DNA of 64,000 nt from JAAFHI01 sp039793685 (GCA_039793685.1 JBDRAL010000100.1:88546-152545); one strand, 5' to 3'. Shown: positions 26,957 to 35,172, numbered from the stretch's first letter. Notes: generated by a model from the letters alone, not told the origin. Made by a program: numbers and translations.

Positions 26957-27190
26957 TTACTTGATTTCCGGCGCCTCGCCTTCAATCTCGTATTCGGCCC
27001 GGAGCCAGTGGTCGAGGTTGCGTCCTTCGACCGAACCTTCTTCGAGGTATATCTCAAAGGCACGGCGGGAAATCTGTTCGTGCCGCCGGGCCTGAGGGTG
27101 GATCAGGTCATCAAGAATTCCTTTTGACGGTTTCCTGCGTTTCGGGGGAGTCGGGGTTTCCGGACGAATTTTGAAAGCGGCCTTCGGCAT
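26957..27190 (-). CDS. DUF2934 domain protein
   Basis: A 77-residue basic protein with the DUF2934 signature RRAFEIYLEEGSVEGRNLDHW followed by LRAEYEIE. This small domain is common in acidobacteria and proteobacteria and has no established function. The N-terminal third is Lys/Arg/Pro-rich and probably disordered. AAGGAG lies 8 nt before the ATG, so the start is well supported. It stands alone between a terminator and the cupredoxin genes. Confidence 0.8.
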   Translation of the reverse strand: MPKAAFKIRPETPTPPKRRKPSKGILDDLIHPQARRHEQISRRAFEIYLEEGSVEGRNLDHWLRAEYEIEGEAPEIK

Positions 27191-27314
27191 CGGTTTTCTC
27201 CTTGAGCGGTCTCGTCATCCTTGAAGGGAGGACGCGCCTTGAGCAAGGGAAGCGGAAACCACTTTCGGTCCCCGATTCCTCGGTTCATTTTGATGGTCCG
27301 GGAAAACCGAACGC

Positions 27315-27698
27315 TCACTCAACGGTAATGACATAGTGCGGGGTCGGGTTCAGGGGGCAACTGTAGACGTATTTCCCCGGCTTCAGCGTCACCACACCGG
27401 TTTTCGCCGATTTGTTGGTTCCGATGAGGCCCGTGTCCGAATGGGCGACTTTCTTCCCCTTGTCATCGCCCTGTTGAAGATAAAACCCGACCTTGTGGTC
27501 GATGCCCTTGTTGACGATTTTGAAAACATAGTTTCCCGCCTTCAGCTTGAGTTCCTTCGGCTCGAACTGGCCCGGCGTCTGAACAAGTTCGACTTCGGTC
27601 GGTTTGGCCGTGGTTTGGCCGCTGGCCACACCGGACCCGAATGAAAACAACAACGTCGCCACAAAGGCGAGCGCCGAAAAGAAAAAAGCTCTCCGCAT
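27315..27698 (-). CDS. secreted cupredoxin-like protein
   Basis: A 127-residue exported protein. The signal peptide (MRRAFFFSALAFVATLLFSFGSG) is followed by a cupredoxin fold: FEPKELKLKAGNYVFKIVNKG, then DHKVGFYL and a C-terminal YSCPLNPTPHYVITVE. The possible type 1 copper ligands are His in DHKVGF, Cys in YSCP and His in TPHY; no axial Met follows. GGAGG lies 8 nt before the ATG. Its closest visible relative is the neighbour at 27874, which is read in the opposite direction. A periplasmic copper or electron-transfer role is inferred. Confidence 0.78.
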   Translation of the reverse strand: MRRAFFFSALAFVATLLFSFGSGVASGQTTAKPTEVELVQTPGQFEPKELKLKAGNYVFKIVNKGIDHKVGFYLQQGDDKGKKVAHSDTGLIGTNKSAKTGVVTLKPGKYVYSCPLNPTPHYVITVE

Positions 27699-27873
27699 TG
27701 GAAAATCCTCCGATGAGAAATGAAATGAATGTTCTTTCATCCTCACCAATCCGGGGGCGACGGATTTTATTCCCTGACGTTGCGCGAGGTGTTCCGGAAG
27801 TCGGTTGGAATAATTTCGGGTTTCGAGGGATTTCCCCCGGCAGAACACACTCCCGAGAGGAAATCAAAATCGG

Positions 27874-28305
27874 ATGCGATTGCCAGCCATTGCCGTCCTT
27901 TTCGTACTCACCGTCGGAACCTTCATTTCATTCAGTTGCGCCAGCCAGAGTTCAAGTCCGGCCCCGACGCCTCCGGCCCCTGCAACGCCCGCCCCGACGC
28001 CTGCTCCGGCACCAGCTCCGACCGAAATCGAACTGGTCCAGACACCGGGCAAGTTTGAAAACCAGGAACTCAAGCTCAAGCCGGGTGACTACGTTTTCAA
28101 AATCGTCAACAAAGGCGTCAAGCACGAAGTGGGTTTCTACCTTCAGGAAAACGATGAGAAGGGAAAAGCCGTGTCCGGTTCCGAAGCGGGACACATCAAG
28201 GACGGCGAGACGACCAAAACCGGAAAGGTCACGCTGGCCAAGGGCAAATATGTCTATAGCTGTCCTCTGAATCCGACACCGCACTACGTCATTACCGTGG
28301 AATAA
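27874..28305 (+). CDS. secreted cupredoxin-like protein, paralogue, first gene of a radical SAM operon
   Basis: A 143-residue protein with a signal sequence ending FSCASQS, which may be lipidated at Cys although the lipobox is poor. An Ala/Pro/Thr linker follows, then a cupredoxin domain closely similar to the divergent gene at 27315-27698 (TEIELVQTPGKFE, DYVFKIVNKG, HEVGFYLQ, YSCPLNPTPHYVITVE). Cys and two His ligand candidates are kept and an axial Met is missing. The radical SAM/SPASM gene begins 15 nt after its stop, so the two are likely one transcript. It may be anchored to the inner or outer membrane by the linker. Confidence 0.78.
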   Translation: MRLPAIAVLFVLTVGTFISFSCASQSSSPAPTPPAPATPAPTPAPAPAPTEIELVQTPGKFENQELKLKPGDYVFKIVNKGVKHEVGFYLQENDEKGKAVSGSEAGHIKDGETTKTGKVTLAKGKYVYSCPLNPTPHYVITVE

Positions 28306-28320
28306 AGGGATTCACGCGCT

Positions 28321-29361
28321 ATGGAGTCCATTTATTTTGTGATGTCGTGGCAGTGTCATCGAAGTTGCGACCACTGTTATGACGCGCGATTTCATCCCTA
28401 TCAGGGGGAACAGCTCGCCGCCATCGTCGCCGAGTCGGAGCGCAACTTCGGGCGAATCATCGCCAACCTGCCCGAAACCATGCTGTACCGCGATCTGAAC
28501 GACCTTGACGAAGACGGAAAACCGCGTGAAAAGGTGGGCCGAATCCTGTTGGCCGGCGGTGAGGTCCTGCTTCCCGGAATCCGCGAAAAAGTCCTTTTTC
28601 CCGCGATGGAGGCGATTCGGGCAAAGTATGCCGCCCGGGGTGGCGTTCATATCGTCGTCCAGACCACCGGCGACCTGCTGACCCGGAAAATCATCGACGA
28701 ACTCATCGCGCACCACGCCGACTGCATTCTGGTTTCCGGCGTGGATGCCTTTCACAAAGGGTTGGAAACGAAAGTCGCCCAGCTTGGTTTCGTGGGCAAA
28801 CTGGCGGTCATGTTCGAGTCAAAGGGAATTCGTAAACTCGACCTCGACCATGCCCGCAAGGGAATCGTCAAACCTCACGGCAAGCCCACCTACCTGTTTT
28901 TCGGCGCGCAGCCCGACCTGTGGATCGGCAAGCTCTGGCCACGCGGGCGGGCGATGGAGAACGGACTTTCCACGGCTCGCCTGTGCGACAACTTCTGCAA
29001 CCAGCTTTCCGGCGGCGTGAATTTCCTGAACCTCGGTTTTCAGGGATCGGAAGTATCCATCGAGCCGAACGGCAACGTGTATCCCTGTTGTCTGAAAACG
29101 AAGATGGCCATCGGAAATCTGCTGGATGAACCGCTTGAAACAATTCTGAAGCGGCTGGCGGGTAATCCCGTTTACGAGGCCATCGCGATGGGGCATCCCG
29201 AGCGGATGGGCATTGCTCATGGCTGGTCGGTCGAAACCTTCATTGAAAAATCGCAGATGACACTGCCTTCAGGCGAGACGTACCGGAATCTGTGCATCGG
29301 GTGTGATCGTTTTCACGAGGAAGTTCTCGTGCCCTTGAACCGTGCCGGGCACGCGGCCTGA
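28321..29361 (+). CDS. radical SAM/SPASM-type enzyme
   Basis: A 346-residue protein. The SAM cluster motif CHRSCDHC is at residues 12-19, unusually near the N-terminus. The C-terminal half carries a SPASM-like region with EPNGNVYPCCLKTKMAIGNL and a final CIGCDRF. Such enzymes modify peptides or mature cofactors using extra Fe-S clusters. It follows a cupredoxin gene by 15 nt and precedes a GT87-like gene by 15 nt. The substrate is unknown. The small secreted cupredoxin is a candidate partner only by position. Confidence 0.78.
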   Translation: MESIYFVMSWQCHRSCDHCYDARFHPYQGEQLAAIVAESERNFGRIIANLPETMLYRDLNDLDEDGKPREKVGRILLAGGEVLLPGIREKVLFPAMEAIRAKYAARGGVHIVVQTTGDLLTRKIIDELIAHHADCILVSGVDAFHKGLETKVAQLGFVGKLAVMFESKGIRKLDLDHARKGIVKPHGKPTYLFFGAQPDLWIGKLWPRGRAMENGLSTARLCDNFCNQLSGGVNFLNLGFQGSEVSIEPNGNVYPCCLKTKMAIGNLLDEPLETILKRLAGNPVYEAIAMGHPERMGIAHGWSVETFIEKSQMTLPSGETYRNLCIGCDRFHEEVLVPLNRAGHAA

Positions 29362-29376
29362 CGAGGTTTGAATGCC

Positions 29377-30723
29377 ATGAACAGGGAACGGCTCCGGGCG
29401 CTGGTTATCGGTTGTTCGCTCGAAGCCGTGTTTCTCTCGGTTTTTCTGGTCGGTCGTGGCGCATCCGATGTTTTCTTTTTGAAGTGGTACATGGGCGCAG
29501 CCCTGATCGCGGGGGCGCTCTGGCTGGTTCTGCTGCGGGTCTGGCGACCCGGCGCGCTTCCGGGTTGGGGCATGGTTTTCTTCGCGGTCCTGTTTCGCCT
29601 GACGGTCATCGGCCTACCGGCGACGACTTCCGGAGATGCCTTTCGTTATGTCTGGGACGGAAAGGTCCTGACTCACGGCATCAATCCCTACCGATATGCT
29701 CCTGATGCGCCCGAACTCGCCTCGCTGCGCGATTCGGTCATCCATCCGAACATCAATCATCCGAAACTTCCGACGATTTATCCCCCGCTGGCGCAACTCT
29801 GTTTTGTGGCGGCGTACCGTATCGGCGGCGATTCGCTGGCGGGAATGAAGGTGGTCAACCTTTTCATCGAATTGCTGACGACGTGGCTGCTGTGGGTGTT
29901 GCTGAAACGGACCCGGCTGGCCGATCCTTCATGGGTCGTGGCCTATGCGTGGTGTCCGTTGCCGATTCTGGAATTCATGGGGCCGGCGCATATGGACGCG
30001 CTCGGTCTTCCGTGGCTGGTTCTGTTTTATCTGGCCGTCACCGAACGGCGACCCGTGGCGGGCGGGCTCGCGCTCGCTGGAGCAACCCTCATCAAACTGT
30101 TCCCGGTGATTCTCCTGCCGTTCCTGCTGGCCCGTCTCGACTGGCGGAAATGGCCCGTTGCCGTCGCTGTCTTTGTCGTGCCGGTGGTCCTCGGATACGG
30201 CGTATTCATGCTCGGCGGCGTGGACCCGTTCGTTTCCCTGCGCGTCTATTCGTGGAACTGGCGGTTCAACGCGCCGCTGTTTTCATGGCTTGAAGTACGG
30301 ACGGGCGACGGCCTGATTGCGCGCCGAATCTGCCTTGGGCTGTTTGTCGCGCTGGCGCTGGTCATCCTTCTCTATCGACAACGGTTCATTGAAAAAGTCG
30401 AGCGGCTGTGGCTGGCCTTCTTCTGTTGCGGCACGACGGTTTTCCCGTGGTATCTGACCTGGTTCGCGCCCGCGTGCGTGGCGGTCCGGTCGTTCCCGGT
30501 CGTGTGGCTGATTGTCACCGCGCCGTTGACCTACGTCACGGAACTCGGCTACCGCGTCAATGGCGACTGGACCGAATCAACACTCGTTCAGGCCGTCGAG
30601 TTCATTCCGATTGCGGGATGGGCGGCGTGGTCCGTCGGACGCGGCGTTCTGCGATGGCGAAGCGAAAGATGCAGCTCAGAATCTTTGCCCCGGCCCGCGC
30701 GCTTCCCCCGATGGTCCCGCTGA
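29377..30723 (+). CDS. GT87-like polyprenyl-phosphate mannosyltransferase
   Basis: A 448-residue polytopic membrane protein with about ten hydrophobic helices. After helix 2 it carries the external loop DAFRYVWDGKVLTHGINPYRYAP and INHPKLPTIYPP, the conserved loop of GT-C lipid-linked mannosyltransferases; the Asp of SGDAFRY is a likely catalytic residue. The ATG at 29377 is preferred over a TTG nine nt earlier. It is paralogous to the protein at 37244-38758. Its 3' end overlaps the 3' end of the opposite-strand GT2 gene by 122 bp. It likely uses dolichyl-type sugar donors, for which that GT2 could be the supplier. Confidence 0.78.
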   Translation: MNRERLRALVIGCSLEAVFLSVFLVGRGASDVFFLKWYMGAALIAGALWLVLLRVWRPGALPGWGMVFFAVLFRLTVIGLPATTSGDAFRYVWDGKVLTHGINPYRYAPDAPELASLRDSVIHPNINHPKLPTIYPPLAQLCFVAAYRIGGDSLAGMKVVNLFIELLTTWLLWVLLKRTRLADPSWVVAYAWCPLPILEFMGPAHMDALGLPWLVLFYLAVTERRPVAGGLALAGATLIKLFPVILLPFLLARLDWRKWPVAVAVFVVPVVLGYGVFMLGGVDPFVSLRVYSWNWRFNAPLFSWLEVRTGDGLIARRICLGLFVALALVILLYRQRFIEKVERLWLAFFCCGTTVFPWYLTWFAPACVAVRSFPVVWLIVTAPLTYVTELGYRVNGDWTESTLVQAVEFIPIAGWAAWSVGRGVLRWRSERCSSESLPRPARFPRWSR

Positions 30724-31333
30724 TTTTCGATGTCCCGATGCGAACGCGATACCTCACGGGCACTTCCTTCACTTTCAAACGCGCCCGGATGGCCTTGATC
30801 TGCATTTCGATGGTCCAGCCGAAATTGCGGTCGCGCATGCCGAGCGCATCGAGCGCGTCGCGGCGAATCGCGCGAAACGGGCCGAGGTCGGAATAACGCC
30901 GTCCCCAGAACAGATATATCAATGTCGTGGCCAGCCGATTGCCGAATCTCTGATGTGGAAGGAGCGCGCCGCTTTCGGCTTGGCCATTCGTTCGCGAGCC
31001 GATGACGAGGTCCGCGCTCCCATCGAGCAGCGGCGCAATCAGCGCGGGCATGTCTTCCGGAAAGTCGGAATGGTCCGCGTCGAGAAAAACCACGATTTCG
31101 GTATCGGTGGGCAGGTGGGCGAGGGCGCGCAGACAGGCCGCGCCGTAACCGCGTTCGGGTTCGTGAACGACCGTGGCCCCGGCGGCCCGCGCGACGGCGG
31201 CGGTGTCATCGGTACTTCCGTTGTCGCAAACGATGACGCGGGCGTCGAGGTGACACGGGATTTCCGCGATGACCTGACCAATGGCGGCAGCTTCGTTGAG
31301 CGCCGGGATGACGACGGCAATGCGTGGAGACAC
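30602..31333 (-). CDS. glycosyltransferase family 2 (DPM1-like)
   Basis: A 243-residue cytosolic GT-A enzyme with AVVIPALNEAAAIGQVI at the N-terminus, DNGSTDDT, the metal-binding FLDADHSDFP (DxD), the acceptor region GNRLATTLIYLFWG and KISGTIGG near the end. It resembles enzymes that make polyprenyl-phosphate mannose or glucose. The start is taken at a GTG codon (31333); the ATG start of the divergent TIGR04282 gene lies 26 nt away. It is convergent with, and overlaps, the GT87-like gene. The activated lipid sugar it makes could feed that transferase. Confidence 0.78.
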   Translation of the reverse strand: MSPRIAVVIPALNEAAAIGQVIAEIPCHLDARVIVCDNGSTDDTAAVARAAGATVVHEPERGYGAACLRALAHLPTDTEIVVFLDADHSDFPEDMPALIAPLLDGSADLVIGSRTNGQAESGALLPHQRFGNRLATTLIYLFWGRRYSDLGPFRAIRRDALDALGMRDRNFGWTIEMQIKAIRARLKVKEVPVRYRVRIGTSKISGTIGGSARAGAKILSCIFRFAIAERRVRRTTPPIPQSE

Positions 31334-31358
31334 GATGAATCTTTCGAAGAGAGAAAAA

Positions 31359-32099
31359 ATGAACGAGTTTCGATGGTTGCTGTTTGCCCGTTCGCCATAC
31401 GGAGCGGGCATCAAGACCCGGCTCGCGCCCTGTTGCGACGAAACGGCCCGGCGTCGAATCCAGCACGCCTTTGTACTGGATTCGCTCACCGGGTTGAGAC
31501 GGAGCGCGAAACGTCTGGGAGGAACAATCTCGTTCCACACGGCCTCTCCGTGGATGAATCACGAAACCCCACCGGTTCTATTCCCGCTTCCGGAATGGCT
31601 GGATGAAAAAGATGTCGTTCCGCAGATTGGGGGAGGGTTCGGCGACCGGTTGAAATTCGCTCTGAAGGCTGCTTTCGGCGAAGGCGCGGCGAAGGTGGTC
31701 GTCATCGGCGGCGACACGCCGATGCTGCCGGGCGCGCTCCTTCAGACGGCCGTTCGCGGACTTGACGAGCATCGGGTCGTTCTCGGACCGGCGGAAGACG
31801 GCGGGTACTACCTGCTCGGCCTCCGCGCTCCGTTTTCCGGACTGGAAACGCTTTTCGAGGACATTGACTGGGGCAGCGACCGCGTTTTCGCCCAGACCCA
31901 CGACCGCTGTTTTCTGGCCGAGCTGAAAACCCTTGTATTGCCCAAGTATTTCGACGTGGACCGCTGCGATGACCTGCGCCGGCTGGCGCGCGAACTCACG
32001 CCCGCCCAGCGTGCGCGAACGGCGACCGGACGGTTGTTCGCGGAGCTTGGCCTGCTTGATCCGAATCCCTGTGAAACGGTTTCACCAGCGGGGGAATAA
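31359..32099 (+). CDS. TIGR04282 (DUF2064) transferase, rSAM/selenodomain-associated type
   Basis: A 246-residue protein of the CofC-like nucleotidyl/glycosyltransferase family TIGR04282, named for its association with radical SAM and selenocysteine proteins. The signature starts at once: LLFARSPYGAGIKTRLAP; then VVIGGDTPMLPG, LGPAEDGGYYLLGL and IDWGSDRVF. AGAGAG lies 5 nt before the chosen ATG; an in-frame ATG at 31335 also has a GGAG. The gene is followed after 60 nt by the selenoprotein operon, which agrees with the known association. The reaction is unknown. Confidence 0.85.
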   Translation: MNEFRWLLFARSPYGAGIKTRLAPCCDETARRRIQHAFVLDSLTGLRRSAKRLGGTISFHTASPWMNHETPPVLFPLPEWLDEKDVVPQIGGGFGDRLKFALKAAFGEGAAKVVVIGGDTPMLPGALLQTAVRGLDEHRVVLGPAEDGGYYLLGLRAPFSGLETLFEDIDWGSDRVFAQTHDRCFLAELKTLVLPKYFDVDRCDDLRRLARELTPAQRARTATGRLFAELGLLDPNPCETVSPAGE

Positions 32100-32158
32100 A
32101 ACCGCTCACCGGCGGATTCAACGAATAGTCAACTCGGTTAAAAGGAAGGGCAGCGGAT

Positions 32159-32449
32159 GTGTCGCTTCAGTATCTGAAGGACGCCGTCGCCGTCGGCGAC
32201 AGCGAGAAATTGATCCGGTACGTCCGTCTGCATTTTGGCGACGGCAACGAGGACGCCGGACGTCGTGAAATCGACAAGGCGTGGATCGAGGCGCTCAAAC
32301 CGCTGCTCGACCTGCCGCCGACCGACCGCGCGTTCATCCTCGCGACGCTGGCCGAAAAAGACCACGCCACGCTCGCGCACCTTTATTTTCATCTGCACTT
32401 TTACTTCGTACAGAAATCCGGAGAGTGGATTCATGACGGTCGTGTCTGA
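32159..32449 (+). CDS. small unknown protein overlapping the selenoprotein gene
   Basis: A 96-residue helical protein read from a GTG with GGAAGG about 10 nt upstream. No family is recognised. It has acidic helices and a His-rich patch (KDHATLAHLYFHLHFYF). Its last 17 nt overlap the start of the GrdB-like selenoprotein gene, so the two are likely translated in a coupled way. The overlap and steady codon use support a real gene, but the call is tentative. Confidence 0.55.
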   Translation: MSLQYLKDAVAVGDSEKLIRYVRLHFGDGNEDAGRREIDKAWIEALKPLLDLPPTDRAFILATLAEKDHATLAHLYFHLHFYFVQKSGEWIHDGRV

Positions 32450-33260
32450 CCCGAACGGCGGCGAATTGCGCCAGTTGCGTCCCGGCCTGTGGGACACCGT
32501 GAACGAACGGTACCCCGGCTCGATGATTACCCGCGATGAACTGGTTCCGCTGGCGGCACCGCGCGTACCGTTGAATGAAGCGCGGGTGACGTTTGTCAGC
32601 ACGGCGGGCGTTCAACCGCGTGGAACCCTGCCGTTCGACACGGTGCATCCGGTCGGCGATTACACGTTCCGCCGCGTGCCGTCGGGTTCGCGCACAGATG
32701 AACTCGAAATCCATCAGTTGAAGTACCCGACCTTCGGCGCGGAAAAGGACCTCAACGTCATCTTCCCGATTGAACGGCTTCAGGAACTGGTCGCGGAAAA
32801 TGTCATCGGCGGACTGACGCCCGATTTCTTTTCCTTCATCGGATACAACATGGACCCCGAGCGCCTCGAACGGACGCTCGCCGAAGACATCGCCGACGCG
32901 GTTTGCGAACAGCGGCCCGACCTCGCGCTGATGTCGCCTGCCTGACCGATCTGCCATCAGAGCATCGCGCTGGTCCAGCGCGCTATCGAACGCAGAAACA
33001 TCCCGACCGTCTCGATTTCAGTCGCGCTCGACGTGACCGAACGCATCAAGCCGCCGCGCGCCGTTTTCCTGCCCTTCATGATGGGGCATCACTTCGGCGT
33101 GCCGTTCCATCGCGAACTTCAATGGCGGATCATCCTCGACGCCCTTGCGTTGATTTATTCGGCGACCGAAAGCGGTTCAGTTCAAAAACTCCCGATTTCC
33201 TGGGCACAGGCGCGCAATCAGGCCAAGGCGCTTGGCCTGACGGAAGAACGAAACGGATAA
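32433..33260 (+). CDS. GrdB-like selenoprotein (glycine/sarcosine/betaine reductase selenoprotein B family), TGA read as selenocysteine
   Basis: A 275-residue product if the TGA at 32943-32945 (codon 171) is read as selenocysteine; otherwise two open frames meet there. Both halves are in the same frame and belong to one family. The first half has VTFVSTAGVQPRGTLPFDT, VGDYTFRR and NVIFPIERLQEL; the second has IPTVSISVALDVTERIKPPRAVF. The TGA stands in the motif U-P-I-C-H-Q, where relatives carry CPVC or UPVC. A SECIS-like hairpin follows. GGAGAG lies 9 nt before the ATG. The family shares the GrdB fold, and the redox UxxC suggests a reductase. It lies next to TIGR04282 and a small ORF. SelA/B/C/D must be encoded elsewhere. 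Confidence 0.85.
32943..32982 (+). promoter_or_regulatory. selenocysteine TGA codon and bacterial SECIS-like hairpin
   Basis: The TGA is followed about 20 nt later by a perfect 7-bp stem, CGCGCTG-GTC-CAGCGCG (32966-32982). The apical loop can open to GGTC(C), the sequence found at the tip of the E. coli fdhF SECIS, and lies about 26 nt from the TGA, inside the distance range described for bacterial SECIS elements. Stem and loop are inside the coding region, as expected in bacteria. Confidence 0.75.
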
Positions 33261-33321
33261 AACGGTTTTCAGTTGTGCGTGCCCTCACCGCTGACGCGGC
33301 TCGGGGGCATTCACGGACCTG

Positions 33322-33882
33322 TTACATCCGGCGCAGGCGAATGTCGATTTCCCAATCGACAAAGTTCCATTCCGGCGACCGGCGCAACTCCTCAAGCATC
33401 CGGTCGAACGCCGCTTCGTGTTCCGGCGCGAATTCAAACCACGTCAGAAAATCGAACGGTTCGCGCTCCGACAAATCTCGGCAGTGGTGAAGTTTGCGCG
33501 CCACCGCCGGGAGATAGTTCATCCCGATGCCGATGTGCCGCGACTGTTCCTCGAACACGGCGCGGCGTTCATCCTGCGTCAGTGCCCACCAGGCGGCGGT
33601 TTTACGAATCGGAATCAATGCCGCAAGGGTCGCGGCGGGACGTCCGAGATCCTCCTGACGTTCGGTGAGCCGGTTTTTTTCATCGCGGTTGGTATAACGG
33701 GCGTTGCTCGTGATGCCACGCAGCGTCCAATGCGCGTCCGGTGGCGGCGCGTCCGGCTCCGGCGTGACGGAAAGCCGTTCCGCGTGAGGCCAGTCGTCGC
33801 CGATGACGGTGACGGTCCGGATGATTTCCCATTGGCCGGCAGCGCCGCCGGTGAAGGTGAACAGCCGTGACGGATTCGACAT
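33322..33882 (-). CDS. chlorite dismutase-like haem protein
   Basis: A 186-residue member of the chlorite dismutase superfamily (PF06778). Visible family blocks: ALIPIRKTAAWWAL, RHIGIGMNYLPAVARKLHHCRD with His132-His133 as candidate haem ligand region, EPFDFLTWFEFAPEHEAAFD and the C-terminal EWNFVDWEIDIRL. GGAG lies 8 nt before the ATG. Short members of this superfamily often do not decompose chlorite and may be haem-handling proteins or coproheme decarboxylase relatives, which would fit an organism with heavy tetrapyrrole traffic. The exact activity is not established. Confidence 0.82.
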   Translation of the reverse strand: MSNPSRLFTFTGGAAGQWEIIRTVTVIGDDWPHAERLSVTPEPDAPPPDAHWTLRGITSNARYTNRDEKNRLTERQEDLGRPAATLAALIPIRKTAAWWALTQDERRAVFEEQSRHIGIGMNYLPAVARKLHHCRDLSEREPFDFLTWFEFAPEHEAAFDRMLEELRRSPEWNFVDWEIDIRLRRM

Positions 33883-33901
33883 TGCGATTCTCCGGAAAGG
33901 T

Positions 33902-34402
33902 TCAATCTTCAATTTCGAGCATCATTTCCTGCATGGTCGGGCGAAAACCGTACTGCTGGAAAATATCCTTCGCGAGCCGGTTCTGCGGCCAGACCTGGAG
34001 CATCAGGGTTTTCGAGTTGAACTCGCGGGCCACATCGACCGCGGCGTCGAGGAGTTTCTTCCCGGCCCCGAGGCCCCGAACCGCCGGTTCGACGTAAATG
34101 TCATGAAGCCAGACTCTCGCGTCCGAGATTTCGACGATGCTGTCGGGTTCAAGTTTCAGAAAAACGTACCCGACGATTTCATTCTCGTGTTCAGCCACAA
34201 GAATGCGGGTCACGGGGTTGGGAATTTCTTCCAGAAAAAGGTCGTTCAATCGTTCCGCCAGATCGGCGAAATCGGTAAAACGGGTCGGGTGATAGGAAAG
34301 GTGCTGCCGACACAGTTTTTCCGCGAGGGAAGCCACCTTCGGCGTTTCCTCCGGTGTGGCGTGCCGGATGACGACTTCAGCGGTTGAAGCGGGCTGATTC
34401 AA
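33902..34402 (-). CDS. GNAT family N-acetyltransferase
   Basis: A 166-residue acetyltransferase. The start is a TTG at 34402 because CGGAGG lies 6 nt before it; no ATG is available. The GNAT core begins VVIRHATPEE; the acetyl-CoA pyrophosphate loop is VEPAVRGLGAGKKLLDAA, and the final strands have LQVWPQNRLAKDIFQQYGF. The substrate is unknown. It lies 19 nt upstream of the chlorite dismutase-like gene on the same strand and is likely cotranscribed with it. Confidence 0.82.
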   Translation of the reverse strand: MNQPASTAEVVIRHATPEETPKVASLAEKLCRQHLSYHPTRFTDFADLAERLNDLFLEEIPNPVTRILVAEHENEIVGYVFLKLEPDSIVEISDARVWLHDIYVEPAVRGLGAGKKLLDAAVDVAREFNSKTLMLQVWPQNRLAKDIFQQYGFRPTMQEMMLEIED

Positions 34403-34521
34403 AAAGGGCCTCCGGAGTTGAGTCAGAATTTGAACGGATGAAAAATTCCCCGAGACGGCGAATCGCGGGGGCAAATTTCCCTTTTTTGTTCACATGACTG
34501 GAAACCGGGAATGGCGCGGGT

Positions 34522-35118
34522 TTATTCCCTGAACGTGAGGGCGACCGAATTCATGCAGTAACGCAGGCCGGTCGGCTTCGGGCCGTCATCGAACACATGG
34601 CCGAGATGCGCGCCGCAGCGGGCGCAACGCACCTCCGTGCGCGACATGCCGTAGGAATCGTCCGCCGCGACGTCCACGTTCTTCGGATGAATGGGCTTGA
34701 AGAAACTCGGCCAGCCCGTGCCCGATTCGAATTTTGCATCCGAATGAAACAGTTCCAGATTGCAGCCGACGCAGGCGTAGACGCCGGTCCGGTGATTCTC
34801 GACGTATTCGCCGGTGAAGGCCCGTTCCGTTCCGGCCAGTCGTGTGACGTAAAACTGTTCGGGGGTGAGGATTTGTTTCCATTCCTCGTCGGACTTGACG
34901 ATTTTCACCCCGTTGAAAATCTTGTCGTCCGGTGTCGAAGGCTTCGACTGCCGTGCGGTCGTTGGCGCGGGCGATTGAAAGGCCGGGTTGAGGATTTGCG
35001 CGCCCCGGCGACGCGGTTCGTTCCCGTTGGCGCGCGTGTTGGTCGTGGCACACCCCATGAGCAGGATTCCCGAGGCGACCAAGGCAATGATGGCGGCAAG
35101 GTTGGTGAAGATTTTCAT
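34522..35118 (-). CDS. msrB: peptide-methionine (R)-S-oxide reductase MsrB, lipoprotein form
   Basis: A 198-residue protein. The N-terminus has a lipoprotein signal with a lipobox LLMGC, then a low-complexity linker of about 45 residues, then the MsrB domain. Zinc-binding pairs are CVGC and CARC; the catalytic cysteine is in RYCMNSVAL; GTGWPSFF and GHVFDDGPKPTG are the classical MsrB boxes. GGGAG lies 8 nt before the ATG. It repairs oxidised methionine in envelope proteins using thiol donors. The lipid anchor places it outside the cytoplasm. Confidence 0.92.
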   Translation of the reverse strand: MKIFTNLAAIIALVASGILLMGCATTNTRANGNEPRRRGAQILNPAFQSPAPTTARQSKPSTPDDKIFNGVKIVKSDEEWKQILTPEQFYVTRLAGTERAFTGEYVENHRTGVYACVGCNLELFHSDAKFESGTGWPSFFKPIHPKNVDVAADDSYGMSRTEVRCARCGAHLGHVFDDGPKPTGLRYCMNSVALTFRE

Positions 35119-35172
35119 GAAACAGACTCCCGATTCGGATGAACTGTTTCTGTAGGCCGCCATCCAACGTTT

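Noticed and set aside
32433..33260. GrdB-like gene as a pseudogene broken by a nonsense mutation
   Set aside because: The TGA falls exactly at the known Sec/Cys position, the frame is intact on both sides and a SECIS-like stem follows.
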